A program made the position numbers and the translations under genes. This document shows, one piece after another, positions 5,490-5,515 of a DNA stretch of 5,515 nt (positions are counted from its first letter, which is position 1; each line of letters begins with the position of its first letter). Origin of the DNA: Desulfobacteraceae bacterium (GTDB lineage: Bacteria > Desulfobacterota > DSM-4660 > Desulfatiglandales > Desulfatiglandaceae); assembly GCA_030589715.1 (NCBI GenBank), contig JAUUVE010000176.1, positions 1 to 5,515 of the forward strand, in the 5' to 3' direction. The notes below the pieces were generated by a model. The model did no database searches and was not told the DNA's origin. It saw nothing but the letters and a program-made list of their open reading frames with translations.

Positions 5490-5515
5490 ACGTTTATCTC
5501 AATCAATCATTCCGC

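Overview
The window reads as part of an anaerobic CoA-thioester degradation locus. All convincing genes lie on the minus strand, so they run from right to left. The core is a compact operon: a BcrC/HgdB-family subunit (3207-4325), a BcrB-family subunit (2000-3202), an HgdC/BcrA-type ATP-dependent activase (1218-2000) and a 3-hydroxyacyl-CoA dehydrogenase (287-1186). Upstream, and probably separated by a terminator hairpin, is a short-chain dehydrogenase/reductase (4454-5218). The enzyme types suggest a strict anaerobe that performs low-potential, ATP-driven radical chemistry on CoA esters. A sulfate-reducing or syntrophic member of Desulfobacterota is my best guess. It rests on gene content and on the style of the intergenic repeats, not on a marker gene.

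Layout from transcription start to end: a strong intrinsic terminator for a gene outside the window (5489 to 5461); an intergenic stretch with an imperfect palindromic repeat (5381-5455) and a weak dyad (5298-5320); the SDR gene; a hairpin terminator (4450-4422) fused to a run of 7-nt repeats (4390-4424); the four-gene operon with gaps of -1 to 31 nt; a small transposon-derived element (138-284, with an 8-bp target duplication) directly behind the last stop codon; and the start of another minus-strand gene (first codon at 21-19) that leaves the window.

Proposed joint function (inference): the activase, charged by a ferredoxin-like donor not in this window, uses ATP hydrolysis to inject one low-potential electron into the [4Fe-4S] heterodimer formed by the two BcrB/BcrC-like subunits. 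That heterodimer would either reduce an aromatic or unsaturated acyl-CoA or dehydrate a 2-hydroxyacyl-CoA. The 3-hydroxyacyl-CoA dehydrogenase and the SDR would oxidise hydroxyacyl-CoA intermediates of the same route. The substrate cannot be read from sequence.

The most striking observation is in the BcrC-like gene. Its full-length frame is interrupted by exactly one in-frame TGA (3671-3669, codon 219). All the expected family motifs, including the third Fe-S cysteine site, continue in the same frame on the far side. Just downstream of the TGA the mRNA can fold into a hairpin whose loop position and loop G match the general rule for bacterial SECIS elements. The gene is therefore either a previously unnoticed selenoprotein-type member of the family or a very recent nonsense mutation (or a sequencing error). 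The sequence alone does not decide.
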